From the NCBI GenBank assembly GCA_033398695.1, contig CM065802.1:142214096-142278095 (forward strand): 64,000 bases of DNA. Reading direction: 5' to 3'. Every line of letters starts with the position of its first letter. The first letter of the stretch is position 1. Below the pieces are notes generated by a model, which worked only from the letters and a program-made list of their open reading frames with translations, was not told the origin of the DNA and made no database searches. Shown piece by piece: positions 1 through 11,353 of this stretch. The position numbers and the translations under genes are program-made. The stretch comes from Orobanche coerulescens (taxonomy: Eukaryota > Streptophyta > Magnoliopsida > Lamiales > Orobanchaceae).

Positions 1-99
1 AGACGATCGCCTTGGACGCCGATCGCTAGGTGCTTGCCCAGCGTCTGTCTTCTTTGGCTGGCTCCTGACCATCATGCCGATCGCCATCGAGGCGTATAA

Positions 100-352
100 A
101 TCGCCGCACAACAAGCGCCATAGAGCCTGAAGAAACTTTCAGTCTGGTAGTCAAAACGACATCTATTCGCATAGTTCTCAGCATTGCATTGTTTCATTCT
201 TGCCCCATACACCAGATCGATGTCAAGAGTACATTTCTTCATGGCAACCTCTCGGAAACTGTGTATATGCATCAACCTTTAGGTTTTCGGGACCCGAAGT
301 TTCCTGATCATGTCTGCTTGTTAAAGAAGTCTCTCTATGAACTTGTTGAGCA
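100..352 (+). pseudogene. Ty1/copia reverse transcriptase fragment
   Basis: The plus strand encodes the start of a copia reverse transcriptase. The frame from about 132 reads ETFSLVVKTTSIRIVLSIAL, then IDVKSTFLHGNLSETVYMHQ, then a GFRDPKFPDH stretch and KKSLYELVE. These match the family's conserved FSPVVK, QLDVKNAFLHGNL and KSLYGLKQ blocks. The YVDD catalytic motif would lie further downstream and is missing, because similarity stops near 352 and is followed by AT-rich DNA. The part before 132 is degenerate but still aligns in character with the upstream region of the family. This is a truncated, non-functional remnant, and its parent element is not otherwise visible here. Confidence 0.85.
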
Positions 353-655
353 TAGGTTGATGTTTTAATTTATAAATTAATAATATATTTGATAAAATAA
401 AGCAGTCATACTATTGCGACAACTGATAAAAAAGAAGTATTAAGAAGTTTATAAAGTATAATAAAAAATTGGTAAATAAAGAAGTTTCTTTAATGGTCGT
501 CCCAGCAATTCTTTTGAAAAAACTAAACTAAATATTTTTATCAAAATTATTCACAATCTAATTAATAAAGTGTTGAATTTGGGCAAGAAAATACGCACCA
601 GATGACACTAAAAAATTTAATCATCCAAGTACCACAAGGATCAATTAACAGTCAT
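353..655. other. AT-rich stretch without recognisable gene
   Basis: No coding similarity is seen. The sequence is AT-rich. Together with 12693-13450 it forms the target into which copia A inserted, because both sides share the ataca duplication. It may be part of an older LTR (see 12693-14192). Confidence 0.4.
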
Positions 656-660
656 ATACA
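656..660. repeat. Target site duplication of copia A (left copy)
   Basis: The pentamer ataca lies immediately left of the LTR start (TGTAGG...) and recurs at 12688-12692 immediately after the other LTR. A 5-bp duplication is the normal outcome of copia integration and fixes the ends of the element. Confidence 0.9.
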
Positions 661-1966
661 TGTAGGTCACAGGTCATCCAGGAATAAGTCTAGAGGGGGG
701 GTGAATAGACTTATTGAAACTCTTAAACTCTTTTTTACTAAGAGTAAGTTTCTCAGCTGATAGATATGTAAATGACTTAGAGTCGTTTGTACTCAATACG
801 TGCGGAAATCAGCTGATGACGAATACATAAATAACCAATGAAACACTTAACAATGAATCCAGCAGTTAAAGTATGATGCTATAAAACAGTAAAATACGCA
901 GGCAGTTATGGTGGTTTCAGTGGTGAGGTATCCTCTACTAATCCACTTTTCTCCAAACCAGTTGGAGATAAATTCACTATAATTGTCAACCAGTGATAAA
1001 GATTACAGTGATTCAACCAATTATAACAGCTTCCAACCAATGGAAATCCTTTTCGTTGAAACTCCCTTAACTACCTTGCACCTCTTGATCCACGATCCTT
1101 GGATGCTTTACAGTCTTGAACTTCAAGCAGTGAAGCACCCCGAACTCAGGATTAAAGACACGAGTTTTTGTCTTCTCCAACTAAGAGCTTCTTCAAATAT
1201 GAACTTTCAGTACTGCTCTTTTCACGATGCTATAGTTCGCTTTTTGATTGCTTTTATTGCTTTAGATCTTTGTTCCCACCGTTGTTGCTCAACTTCAAAT
1301 CTTTGGATATATATAGGTGTTAATCCTTGAGCATTCTTCATAGCCATTGCAAATCCTTTAACAAATCCGTCCATTGGAGAAATAGACTTCTTTGTTTATT
1401 TTTCTGAACGATGCAAGGCTGGATTCCCATATTTTAATCCATCTTTAGACTGTTGTGAAGACTTTGCATGTGAGGCACCGAATCTTTTGAATACAATAAG
1501 ATTAAATTCTTCAGTGGTGGGTCTGGATGAATTACTTAACTCATATCCTTGTGGGAATCTCTCCAATTTGTCTCTTCACGCTTGCATGTGACTTTCCGTA
1601 ATATTTGACTTTTCAACGCATGTTGACGTAGACCTGGAGTACTTGGCTGATCAAGTTGGCTGATGTACAATCATCTTCTCTGATGGTGACTGTTTGAGGC
1701 TCGTCTGATCAGATGACTTGTCTGAAGTCACTTGACTGCAGTCTGGTCAAACATCTCTGATGAATTTTGTTGACCAGAACTTCTCTGACTTAACTCAGCT
1801 GTACTTCTATGATGTACTTAGCTGTACCTTTGTACTTAGCCGATTTGAGCCTAACTTATTTTGGCCTATAGAAGATACTCATTTGGTTCTTCTTTACATT
1901 TTGCCAAGTAATAAACATTTGAATTACATTAATGACATCATCAAAATCTAACAAGTATACCTAACA
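661..1966 (-). repeat. 3' LTR of copia A
   Basis: Long terminal repeat of 1306 bp, nearly the same as 11354-12687. In plus orientation it starts TGTAGGTCAC and ends CCTAACA, so in element orientation it runs TGTTAGG...CCTACA. Substitutions and small indels separate it from its partner; one is a block near 12380-12400 that is present only in the other copy. A TATA-like octamer (minus strand) lies at 1308-1315. Confidence 0.93.
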
Positions 1967-1990
1967 AATTCCCCCTATTTTGATGATGGC
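1967..1990 (-). other. Polypurine tract of copia A
   Basis: On the minus strand the sequence just before the 3' LTR reads AAAATAGGGGGAATT and then the LTR start TGTTAGG. This purine run is the expected second-strand priming site. Confidence 0.85.
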
Positions 1991-2843
1991 AAAACTTAAG
2001 CAAATTATTCAAAAGAACAAGTTTGCACTTGAGTGCAAGACACAAACTAAAATCAGTCTTATTTTTTAGACAACTGAGAATTGTCATTCAAAAGACTGTT
2101 TATAAAATATTCTGTATTGTTTTACAAGTACATGGCTTTTAATGATCAAAACGATTACAGGAAAATTACAAGTACAAAATTTTCATAAAAAAAATGAATA
2201 CAAATCATCTGCCTCTTCCTCTGCCTCTTCGAATAGGCTACTTGGCAGGTCTGATAGGCTTAGCTCCAATTGGCCTTATCTTGACAGGGGCAAGACCGTA
2301 CTTCCTTCTGACAACGAGGTCAGCAATGTCTTGTTCCTATTGTGAGGAGAACTTATGCTCATCACAAAGTTTCTTTATTTTCCTTTGAAGTGCTAATTCA
2401 TCCAATTCATCATTTTCCAAGGTGGGAGGATCTTTAGGCCTGAAAGGAGGGATCATTGGGTATGCATTACATTCCTTTGCATTTTTAGTAGGACATCCCA
2501 GAGATTTGGATGTGCTTCCTCCATGAAGTTAATAAAAATCTGCTGCGGGGAGCAACTATTATCCTGGAGTAACTCCCAGATATAAAAATCTCTGATAAAC
2601 TTCTTCCTTGCAGTTCCCCACATAGGTAAAGCTTCGATAGGAATAAAATCTTCAACATATCATAACTCTCTGCCTTCCCATTCTTGTATAGGCTGGTCCC
2701 CAATTCTGATCCTCCTTCTTTTGACTGCAGGCTGATCCTCAGCCTGCTCTAGTTCAGCTTCTCCCTTCCTTTTTACCGAAGATGTCCCAGCAGTGATCAT
2801 TTGGACATCTTGCCTCTTCTTGGTCCTCATTTCTTGAGCTCCT

Positions 2844-5298
2844 CTAATTTCCCCTGCTTGCTACCTTCCCCTGAAACCTTTCTTCCCCCTTTTTGCCAGC
2901 ATCAACCAGGGTGGTTAATTGCTGCTCCATTCTAAGCATCCAGTCAGACATGCCAAGGGGCATTCTATTGTTTGTAGGAAGAGGTGGTTGAGGGATGTTC
3001 CGCTGTAGTAAAGTGTCAATTTTGGCATTGATCAACTGCAGACCAGGAGTAATTTGAGAAGTAAGCAGCTCTCCAACAGTGTCTTTCACAATCTGTCGGA
3101 TCAGCTCAGTCATCACAGGTGTAATTTGTGATGTCTGTGGAGAGTGCTCGCCTGAACCTTCTACACCTGCAGGTGGGTGTGCGGATGACCCACCTGTCTG
3201 CAGACTCCTGTCTGCAGCTGGCATACCAGATGGGGTCTGTTCTGGGGTCCCCGATCTAGAGTCTTCAGCCAAGTCTGCATCTAGGATGGTATATCGGGCA
3301 GGTGGCCCAACCTTCTCTGATGCAGCTTCCTTTTCTGCCTCCTTTACTGGCGCCTTCTCTTTATCTCATTCTTTCTTTTCCAACTCCTTCTCTCCTTCTT
3401 TTTCTTCCTCTTCATCATTCTCCTTTTCTTTCTCAGCTTCTTCTTCTTCCTCTTCATCATTCTCCTTTTCTTTCTCAGCTTCTTTTTCTCCTCCTTCATC
3501 TTTACCACCAGCATCATCATCATTTTTATCTTCATCTTTATCATCCTTTTTCATCATCATCATCATCATCATCTTTATCATCATCCTATTTTTCTTCTTC
3601 AGCCTCCTGATCAACTTCATCTCCTTGTTCTTCTTCTTGTTCTTCTTCATCCACCAATTCCATAGTTTTTTCGACTTCTTCTTCTCCAGATTGTTTTTCA
3701 ACTGAGATATTTTCTTCTTCTCTTTCTTCCTATCTCCCCTCTTCAATAACAATAATTTCTTCTTCTTCCGGCACTAACTCCTCTATTCTTATCTCTTTCT
3801 CTTCAACTTCTTCTTCTTTATCAACAGATCCATCAAATATACTAAACATAATGGTATGGATAAATTGGTCCATGTGAGTTTTAAAATTGGACATGAACCA
3901 ATTTTCCTGAAGTAGCAATTGCGTCTGATTCGTTAAAATAATTCATCAGCGCTTCTTCAATGGCCTGGAGATATTCCCAGCCACTCACCTCAACGAAAGT
4001 TTGTAGTTGAGTGAAAGAATAGGATTTAAAAATTTTCCACTCCACATAAATGTGAACGAAAGAGTGTTTTAGAGCAAGGGGTTTTACCATTTTAAGCTGC
4101 TCTATAGATAGGTTGAAAATTTTGTTATCAAGCAGGTTGAAGCTGTAATTTGCCTCAGGTATATTGATGATTAAACCCGCTTCCTCTTCTTAAGAAATGT
4201 ACTGGGGAGTGAGAAGGGGGACAATCTGGGTCTCCAGGCTGGCAGGAGTAGGCTGGTCCTCCAAATATGCAGGAGACTTGGCTGCAGGGCTGAGGTATTG
4301 CTCTGGCTGCTCCTCGTCACTGAACTGCAATCGCCTGGGCCTCTTTGGAGATGGTTCTGGTGAGGAATGAATTATGGATGGCCGAAGAGCAATAGGTGTA
4401 TTGTCCGACTCTGTATCAGACTGGGCTGCAGGTGGGTTGCGGGCTGCAGCCTAGTCGGACTCGTCTGATGATTCAGGGTATTTGTAAGTCCCTGAATCAG
4501 ACAGCTCTTTTAAGATCCGAGCTGCTCTTCTTTCGCTTCCTAGCCTCCTCAAGGTTTCTTGTCAAGATGACCAAGTCTTTTGTTGATGTGGAAAGGATCA
4601 GTATTTCCTTTTGCCATACCAATCTTCTCCAAAATCCAACTTATCTGCGTTCCGAATGCCAGCTTGGATTTGAAATTCTTCTCTTTAACAAGCCACTAGA
4701 CTTTGTTGACTTCACGCACCAACTGCTTATAAATGTAGTCCATCCAGTCAATTGGTGTGTCTTGGATTAGTGCTCCCAGCACCATGAATTTAGCAGACGA
4801 CAGTTGGTCGTAGCTGTCGGCCATGCCCATGACTATTTTGTTGGTTATGTCCAACATATATCGGTATTCTCTTTTAATCTCACTTCTCTTGGTGGTGAGC
4901 TTAAGTTTTTCCGATTGGTCGATCGCCTTAATCTTCTGCCAAGTATCGGATGCGCTCTGTTTAAGGGCCTCGACCGCCATGCCACGATTCTTCATTCCAA
5001 AAGCTTTTCCAATCTTCTCTGGCGATATGTCCACTTGGATCCCTCCGACAGTGCTTCAAATCCCCAATTCAATCACTTAGGCTTCTCGGAAAAACGCAAT
5101 AACATCCTCTTTAAACAAGAGCTTGGGACTGATATCAAAAAATGGGTAGATCCCATTCATCTTCATCGATCGGATAAGGTAGAGAACATCGTTGTTCTCC
5201 AGATTCGATTCTCGGAGTCCCTCGAAATCAACGACCAGGGAGAAAATGATCTGGTCCTTGACTGCCTTCAGGTTTACGCCTTCAAAATAAGTTTCCAT
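2844..5298 (-). pseudogene. Accessory (env-like) ORF of copia A
   Basis: After pol, on the same strand, comes a long broken frame beginning with METYFEGVNLKAV at 5298. Block 1, about 5056-5000, contains TVGGIQVDISPEKIGKAF. Block 2, about 4750-4560, starts IDWMDYIYKQLVREV and, after a stop at 4696, ends in an ISWILEKIG stretch. A Pro/Ser/Glu-rich linker follows (about 4380-4200). Block 3, about 4090-3890, contains VEWKIFKSYSF. Then come a Lys/Glu low-complexity section (3366-3830) and a C-terminal segment with a predicted coiled coil (3272-2844, MTELIRQIVKDTVGELL). Blocks 1-3 recur in copia B. Elements of this group carry an env-like ORF here, but I see no convincing signal peptide or membrane segment. 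The N-terminal part may correspond to the Pfam 'putative plant transposon protein' domain; this is inference. Several stops and frame changes make it non-functional. Confidence 0.7.
3359..3830. repeat. Pyrimidine-rich TCT/TCA simple repeat
   Basis: The plus strand is a degenerate run of tct, ttc and tca triplets, with a (tca)n core near 3548-3572. Minus-strand frames through it encode Lys/Glu runs interrupted by Met or Asp. It sits inside the accessory ORF of copia A and separates conserved block 3 from the C-terminal coiled coil. It probably expanded by slippage. Confidence 0.8.
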
Positions 5299-5825
5299 TT
5301 CTGCAAGATAGACGATTTCTTAGTATATTGATAGTTCGAAGGAATTTCTGCTCTGTAAATTAGGGTTTTCGAAATTTTGGTGAAGGTAAAGTGAAAGGGT
5401 TTTCCGTCCTTATAAGGAAAATGAAACGACGCTGTAATTAAATAATCATTTATTTTAATCGGTGGTTCACCTTTTGAGATCCCTTTTTAAAATTCAAATT
5501 TTAATCGGTGGTCCAGGTTTTGAGTTTGAAACTGGACGGTTGGATTTAAATTTGTTACAGTGGAGGTCGATTAAACCTATGATTGCCACGTATATTTTTA
5601 AAGCATATAATATTATGCCACTTGTGATCCAAAAATAATATGATACTATTTATATAAATAGCAGATAATAATATAATATTTAGAATTCGGTTAGGTTTAG
5701 AAAACTCAGCTGGTTGACCGTTGACTGTTGACTGCTCTGCATCAGGTGAGTGGACTCCTTTGACTTCTCGCCTATGGTTTTGATCATCTAGGTTCCTTTG
5801 TCTGTCCTTCGTCTTCTTGTCTGCA

Positions 5826-6542
5826 TCAGCTAGCTTTTTCTTCTGTACTAGATTCCCAATCTAGTAAACCAAATTCTCTACTCAGCTCCAAAAATCTTTC
5901 TTCTGGCAAAGATTTGGTGAAGATATCAGCAATTTGGTAGTCTGTGCTAACTCATTCAACTCTGACTCTCTTGTTAAGCACGTGATCTCTAATGAAATGA
6001 TGCTTAACATCAATGTGCTTGGTCCTTGAATGTAATACCGGGTTGTTGGTTATTGCAATAGCATTGTTGTTGTCACACCAGATAGGAACTTCATTGGCAA
6101 TGATGTTGTAGTCCCTCAGCTGTTGTCTGATCCATAAGATCTGGGCACAACAACTACCTGCAGCTAGGTATTCTGACTCTGTGGTGGAGATAGAGTTATA
6201 AACCTGCTTCTTGCTGAACCAGGATATCAGTCTGGTTCCTAGGAATTGGCACGTTCCACTAGTGCTTTTCATATTAATTTTGCATCCTGCGAAGTCTGCA
6301 TCTGAATATCCTGATAGCTTGAAGTTATCGTCCTTAGGATACCATAGTCCAACATTGACCGTAGACTTAAGGTATTTAATTATTCTCTTGGCTGCATCTT
6401 GGCGCGACTGCTTTGGCTTGGATTGATATCGCGCGCATACTCCTACGACATAAGATATATCTGGTCTGTTTGCAGTGAGGTATAACAATGATAAGTCCTC
6501 TGTAGTGGGTTGAATCCACTGATATGCCTCCCTCATCTGCAT
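5826..6542 (-). pseudogene. Copia A RNase H and pol C-terminus
   Basis: The minus frame encodes the copia RNase H: GYSDADFAGCKINMKSTSG, STTESEYLAAGSC and TKHIDVKHHFIRDHV. The acidic D/E positions in GYSDAD and TESEY are retained. A TGA at about 5950 interrupts the frame after KRVRVE, but the same frame continues with TDYQIADIFTKSLPEERF to a stop at 5826-5828, the usual end of copia pol. A frame change near 6450 joins it to the RT segment. Confidence 0.88.
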
Positions 6543-7395
6543 CTAGGTGAGTACTTGTGCTCATAGTAATTCTTGCTGTTTTGGCTGATTCCATTCCAAA
6601 TCTCTTGATGAGGTCTCGGGTATATTTGGCTTGATTGATGAAAATTCTATTTTCCATCTGCTTGACTTGTAATCCAAGAAGGAAGTTAAGATTTCACATC
6701 ATACTCATCTCAAACTCTTCTTGCATGAGGTTTGAGAATTTCTCACACAGCTCTGGGTTGGTTGAGCCAAATATAATGTCATCTACATATATCTGAACTA
6801 TTAATATGTAGCCTTCGTGCTCCACTATGAATAAGGTCTTGTCCACTTTCCCTTTACCGAAACCGTTCTTCTCAATAAATACAGATAAGGTTTCATACCA
6901 AGCTCTTGGTGCTTGCTTAAGTCCATATAGAGCTTTCAATAGCTTGTAGACTTTGTCTCCTTTGACAAATCCTGGTGGTTACTCCACATAGACTTCTTCT
7001 TCTAGGATTCCATTAAGGAATGCACTCTTTACATCCATCTGATAGACTTCAAAATCCTTGAATGCAACATATGCGAGGAAGAGTCTGATGGCTTCTAATC
7101 TTGCAACAGGTGCATAGGTTTCATCAAAATCTATTCTTTCACACTGTGCATATCCTTTAGCAACAAGTCTGGCTTTATTCCTAACAACAGCTCCATCTTC
7201 GTCGCTTTTGTTTTTGTACACCCATTTGGTGTCAATAACCTTCTTATGATCTGGTCTCTCTGTTAGTTTCCAAACATTGTTCCTTTCCATTTGTTCAAGC
7301 TCCTCTTGTATGGCATTGATCCAAGAATAATCTTCCAAGGCTTGCTCTATTGTCTTGGGTTCTATCTGGGACATGAAGCAAGAGAACATTTCCAT
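6376..7395 (-). pseudogene. Copia A reverse transcriptase
   Basis: Minus-strand RT domain (RVT_2 type) spread over three frames: 7395-6979 ([39 protein letters not shown]), 6939-6694 (KALYGLKQAPRAWYETL, VQIYVDDIIFGSTN) and 6657-6376. The YVDD catalytic motif is intact. Breaks near 6960 and 6670 prevent a single product. It lies between integrase and RNase H in the normal copia order. Confidence 0.92.
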
Positions 7396-9088
7396 TCCTG
7401 CGGGTAAAGTAGACTGTCTTGTCTTAACTCCATCAGTCAGCTTCCCAATGATTTGTTGGATTGGATGGTCTTTGAGCCACTTGGGGATATCTTCTTTTTC
7501 AGGGTCTGTTCCCCATGTAGATTTGCTCGTATGAATTTCTTCTATGTCTGCATCAGCTTGGATCTGGTCTCATTGGTCTGCAATTGGATCAGCTACCGTC
7601 TTGTCATCTGCAGGTTGGGATCTGGTCTGGTCTGCAGATGCGTCTTTATCAGCTACAGATGGGTCTTCATCAGCAACAACTGGATTAGGTAGGTTTGGTG
7701 TTCCTGTCTGATATGCAGTTGGGTCTTCAGCAGCTACAGTTGGGTCTTCAAGCTGATCTGCAGATGAGTCCACCATTCCAGTGTCATGTATAATGACTTC
7801 TTCGAGAGATGCGGATTTGAGCTTATCCTCAATTAGCTCAACTTGCTTCCTGTACTCAACAATATATTCATCAAATACAACATGGGGTGTTTCCTCGATA
7901 ACTAAGGTTCTTTTATTAAAGACTCTATATGCCTTTCTTCTTTGTGAATATCCCATAAAGAGACCATCATCAGTTTTAGCATCAAAGGTATTTAGTTGTG
8001 TTTTACCGTTGTTGTGGATGAAACACTTACAACCAAAGATATGAAAGTAAGAAACAGTAGGTGTTCTGTTATTCCAAACCTCATAGGGAGTTTTGCCATG
8101 TCTCCCTACTATCATACTCCTGTTCTGAGTATGGCAAGCTGTGTTGACAGCTTCAGCTCAGAACCTCTTGGGCAGGTCTACTTCTGCAATCATGGACCTG
8201 GCTGCTTCCTTTAGGGTTCTGTTCCTTCTTTCGGCAACACCATTCTGCTGGGGGGTCCTGGCTGCAGAGAGCTCATGCTGGATTCCATTCTGATTGCTGT
8301 AATCAGTGATTGTCTTGTTGAGAAATTCTCCTCCTCTGTCTGATCTGATCTTGATGATTGAGAGGGATTTCTCATTCTTAATCCTTCTCAGCAGCTCAGG
8401 TAGCTTGGTCAAGGTTTCACTTTTCTTGTACCGGAAGATAATCCATGTGTACCTTGAATAGTCATCCACTACTACTAGGGCATGCTTTCTGCCACTTAAG
8501 AGTCCTTGGCTTGATAGGACCAAATAGATCCATGTGAAGTAGGTCTAAGATCCTTGTTGTGAGGGTTGTAGGCTTAACTGGCTTGAATGATGCTCTTGTT
8601 TGCTTTCCTTTTTGACACGCATGACAAAGAGCTTCCTTCTTTAATGCTTCCTCTGGAAGTCCTCTGACTAGCTTCTGAGAACTAATCTTGTTTATGGCTT
8701 TGAAGTTCAGATGACATAATCTTTTGTGCCACAGCCATCCATTCTCAGCTATTGTCTTAGATTGAAAACAGGTATTGGGAGTTTCTGTATTCCAGTCTAT
8801 CATGTAGACATCTCTCCTTCTGAATCCTTGTAGCTTCACCTCTCCAGATAGGATATCAATCACCATACATTTCCAAATGGTGAAGACTACTAGATTCTTC
8901 TCATCACAAAACTGGCTTATGCTCAGGAGATTATACTTGAGCCCTTTGACATAGTGAACTTTGGATATAACAATATTTCCTGGGTGCAGCTCTCCAAAGC
9001 CCTTGGTTTGTCCTCTAGAGCTATCTCCAAAGGTTACGTCTGGACCTCTTTCTTTCGTATATTTTGTCAGCATCTTCTTGTTCCCGGT
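7396..9088 (-). pseudogene. Copia A integrase with GAG-pre-integrase domain
   Basis: The GAG-pre-integrase/HHCC part (about 8830-8600) contains WHKRLCHLNFKAINKI and CHACQKGKQTRASF. The core keeps D in HMDLFGP, D in SDRGGEFLN and E in QQNGVAERRNRTLKE, the DDE triad. The C-terminal part (8115-7570) has GKTPYEVWN and FHIFGCKCFIHN, followed by a repeat-rich acidic linker (SADQ, PTVAAEDP). A frameshift near 8490, a stop between 8158 and 8115 and further breaks before the RT make it a pseudogene. Confidence 0.9.
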
Positions 9089-9172
9089 CATGTGCCTCGA
9101 GCATCCGAAATCTACAAACTATTCTTCACCTCCAAAATTTGAGTTTGTGGAGATGTGGTAGTAGTCCGTCCA
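9089..9172 (-). pseudogene. Copia A protease active-site remnant
   Basis: Directly upstream of the pre-integrase domain the frame reads FVDFGCSRHMTGNKK. Copia proteases have DSG followed by a conserved CSRHMTG-like stretch; here the triad is D-F-G (9101-9112) and a TAG stop lies just before it (9119-9121). Both changes would abolish activity. Confidence 0.75.
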
Positions 9173-9184
9173 CCTTTTCTGCAA

Positions 9185-11265
9185 TCATACAAGCAGAGAC
9201 TTAGGTACCAAAATCTGTGTGGGTCCTCTAGGGTTAGATGGTTTCCTGGAGAATTGATTTCTCCTTGGATTGTGAAAATTGTTGTTATTACCCCTATAAG
9301 GTGTGTAAGGTCTGGGTCTGTATCCTATGTTAGGATTGTATACCGGATATTCCTCATAATATTGATAGTGTGGGCCATTTCTAAACCTTGGCTGAGACCA
9401 TTTATTAAAAATCTGAGGTCTCCACACTTGTTCATTTTGAAAATTAGGATAACCTTGAGGTTTCCATCTGCCCCTCCCATTTTGAAATCTATTTTTGGGG
9501 AGTTTTTTATAATAATGGGCATGTTGTCTGGGATGCTGCTTCTGCCTTGGCCATTGCCTAGTCGCTTGTCTAGGTGGCTGCCTTGTGAACCCTGGCTGCA
9601 GCCTAGACTTGTGACTTGGCTGTTGCCTATTTTTAAATACCAGTTTGTATATAGGCTCAGCAGACAAGACAATTGTTTCTCCCTTGATGAAAGTGGTTTT
9701 AGAACTAGAGGGAGTGTGAGGATCATATACAAGGCCTGATCTGGAATATAGTGGCCTTTTATTAGTACACAATTCGTCCAGAGTTAGAGACGCTTTCAGG
9801 GAGGTTATTTCTTGTGCCTGAGTCTTACTTACCTAAGGCAGTTTAGTAAATTCGGCCTTGACATGAGCAAGTGCAGCTGATTTTTCACTATTTAAAACAG
9901 TTAATCGTTTTATCTCAGCTGTAGTGACATCAGCCTGGTTTTTCAAGTTAACTGCAGCCTGGTTTTCAAGATCAGATTTGACTTTATTTAATTCTAGGCT
10001 GAGTTTTTCAAAATCATTTTTCAGCTGCCTATTCTCATCTTGCAGCTGAGTCTTCTCGGCTGATACAGATAGGTGTGTAGATTTTAATGTCTCAAAATCC
10101 TTAAGTAGATGATTTACGTATTCGTGCAAGTCCATATCTTGTGACATGGCTGAACTATTATTTGAAACAGAGGGTTTTGATGTTACCTCTTCATCAGCTA
10201 GGTTGGCCATCAGGCAATCATACTCTTCATCATCTTCAGAGAAGAATATGCTGCTTGACTCTACACGCTCTTGGTCTTCTCCGATGAGGGCCTTACTTCG
10301 GTCTTCTTTTCGGCTCACCTCCATATTGCTCCAGTCCTTCTTAAGATCAGGACAGTCGATTTGAATGTGTCCTGTCTTATGGCAGTTGTAACACTCCACC
10401 TTCCAGCTTCCGGCTTTTTGGTTTATTCTGGAATTCTCCTTATAATTCTTCTTGTATTTGGAGTAGTTCTTCAGGAAGTTGCTGAACCTCTGCATTATGA
10501 ACACCATTTCTTCCTCAAAATCTAATGGATTTGGAGGCTTTACATCAGATAAGCTCTTGGCGGGGGACTCGGCTGCAAAGGCTATTTCCTTCTCTGCAGG
10601 CTCGGTTGATGATGAACTTGGGAGCTCGAAGTCATAAGCCTTCAGCTCGGAGAATAGCTCTTGGATCTTTATTTTATTAAGATATTTGGATTCTCTCATG
10701 GCCACTGCCTTCATGCTCCATTCAGGATTGAGAGATCTTAGGACCTTCAGCACCATTTCCCTGTTGCCATAAGATTTACCAAGGGAGTTGATCTCATTGA
10801 TGATCTTAGTGAACCTTGTGTCCACTTGGTCTATTGATTCGCCATTCTTCATTTTGAAGTTGTCAAATTTTTGAGTAGCAATTGACAACTTGTTCTCTTT
10901 GATCAGCTCTGTTCCCTCACACATTAAGGCTAATGTGTCCCAGATTTCCTTGGCGTTTTTGCAGTTTTTGATCTTGACCATTGTTGATTTGTCAAGAGTT
11001 TGATACAAAGACGCCTCGCCCGATTGTCAAGGTTGGCCAGCTTTCTTTCTTCGGGGGTCAGCTCTGTCCTCTTCTTTGGGATCTTCTCTGGCTTCCCTGC
11101 TGCAATCTCCTCGGGAGTGTTGTCCTTCTCGAAGGTGAATGGACCGTCCTGTATGATGCACCACATGTCATCATGGATTGAAGATAAGTGTGCCTGCATC
11201 CTTATCTTCCAAAGATCATACTCGTCAACTGAAAACACAGGTAATCTAGAATGCATGTGTTCCAT
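9185..11265 (-). pseudogene. Copia A gag
   Basis: I choose the ATG at 11265 (MEHMHSRLPVFSVDEYDLWK), shortly after the PBS. The first segment (DDMWCIIQDGPF) shifts frame between 11008 and 10930, and the gag core follows: AKEIWDTLALMCEGT, FTKIINEINSLG, VLKVLRSLNPEW (UBN2/Retrotran_gag type). One CCHC knuckle, CYNCHKTGHIQIDC, lies near 10370. A long coiled coil follows (about 10130-9840). At 9833-9835 an in-frame TAG interrupts the frame, which reopens to 9185 with an Arg/Gln/Pro-rich tail leading to the protease. Gag would form the particle and bind RNA. The frameshift and stop make it a pseudogene unless recoded. Confidence 0.9.
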
Positions 11266-11340
11266 TTTACAATGAGAGTTAAAAAAAGAATATATATCCT
11301 CGATATATGGATCTGGTTCGTGAAATAGATGAACCAACCT

Positions 11341-11351
11341 CTCTGATACCA
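11341..11351 (-). other. Primer binding site of copia A
   Basis: The reverse complement reads TGGTATCAGAG, the sequence complementary to the 3' end of plant initiator tRNA-Met. It lies two bases inside the 5' LTR, as expected for minus-strand priming. Confidence 0.92.
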
Positions 11352-11353
11352 CT

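Noticed and set aside
3079..3705. Long plus-strand frames rich in Ser/Phe opposite the copia A accessory ORF
   Set aside because: They are antisense to the conserved blocks and arise from the TTC/TCA simple repeat, which is open in several frames on both strands.
2844..5298. Copia A as an infectious retrovirus with a true envelope gene
   Set aside because: No signal peptide, furin-like site or transmembrane segment could be seen, and the frame is broken; 'accessory ORF' is the safer label.
4804..5331. 175-codon plus-strand frame
   Set aside because: It lies antisense to the accessory ORF, whose minus-strand blocks are conserved in copia B; the plus frame has no similarity.
9155..9739. 194-codon plus-strand frame opposite gag
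   Set aside because: Shadow of the Arg/Pro/Gln-rich gag tail on the minus strand.
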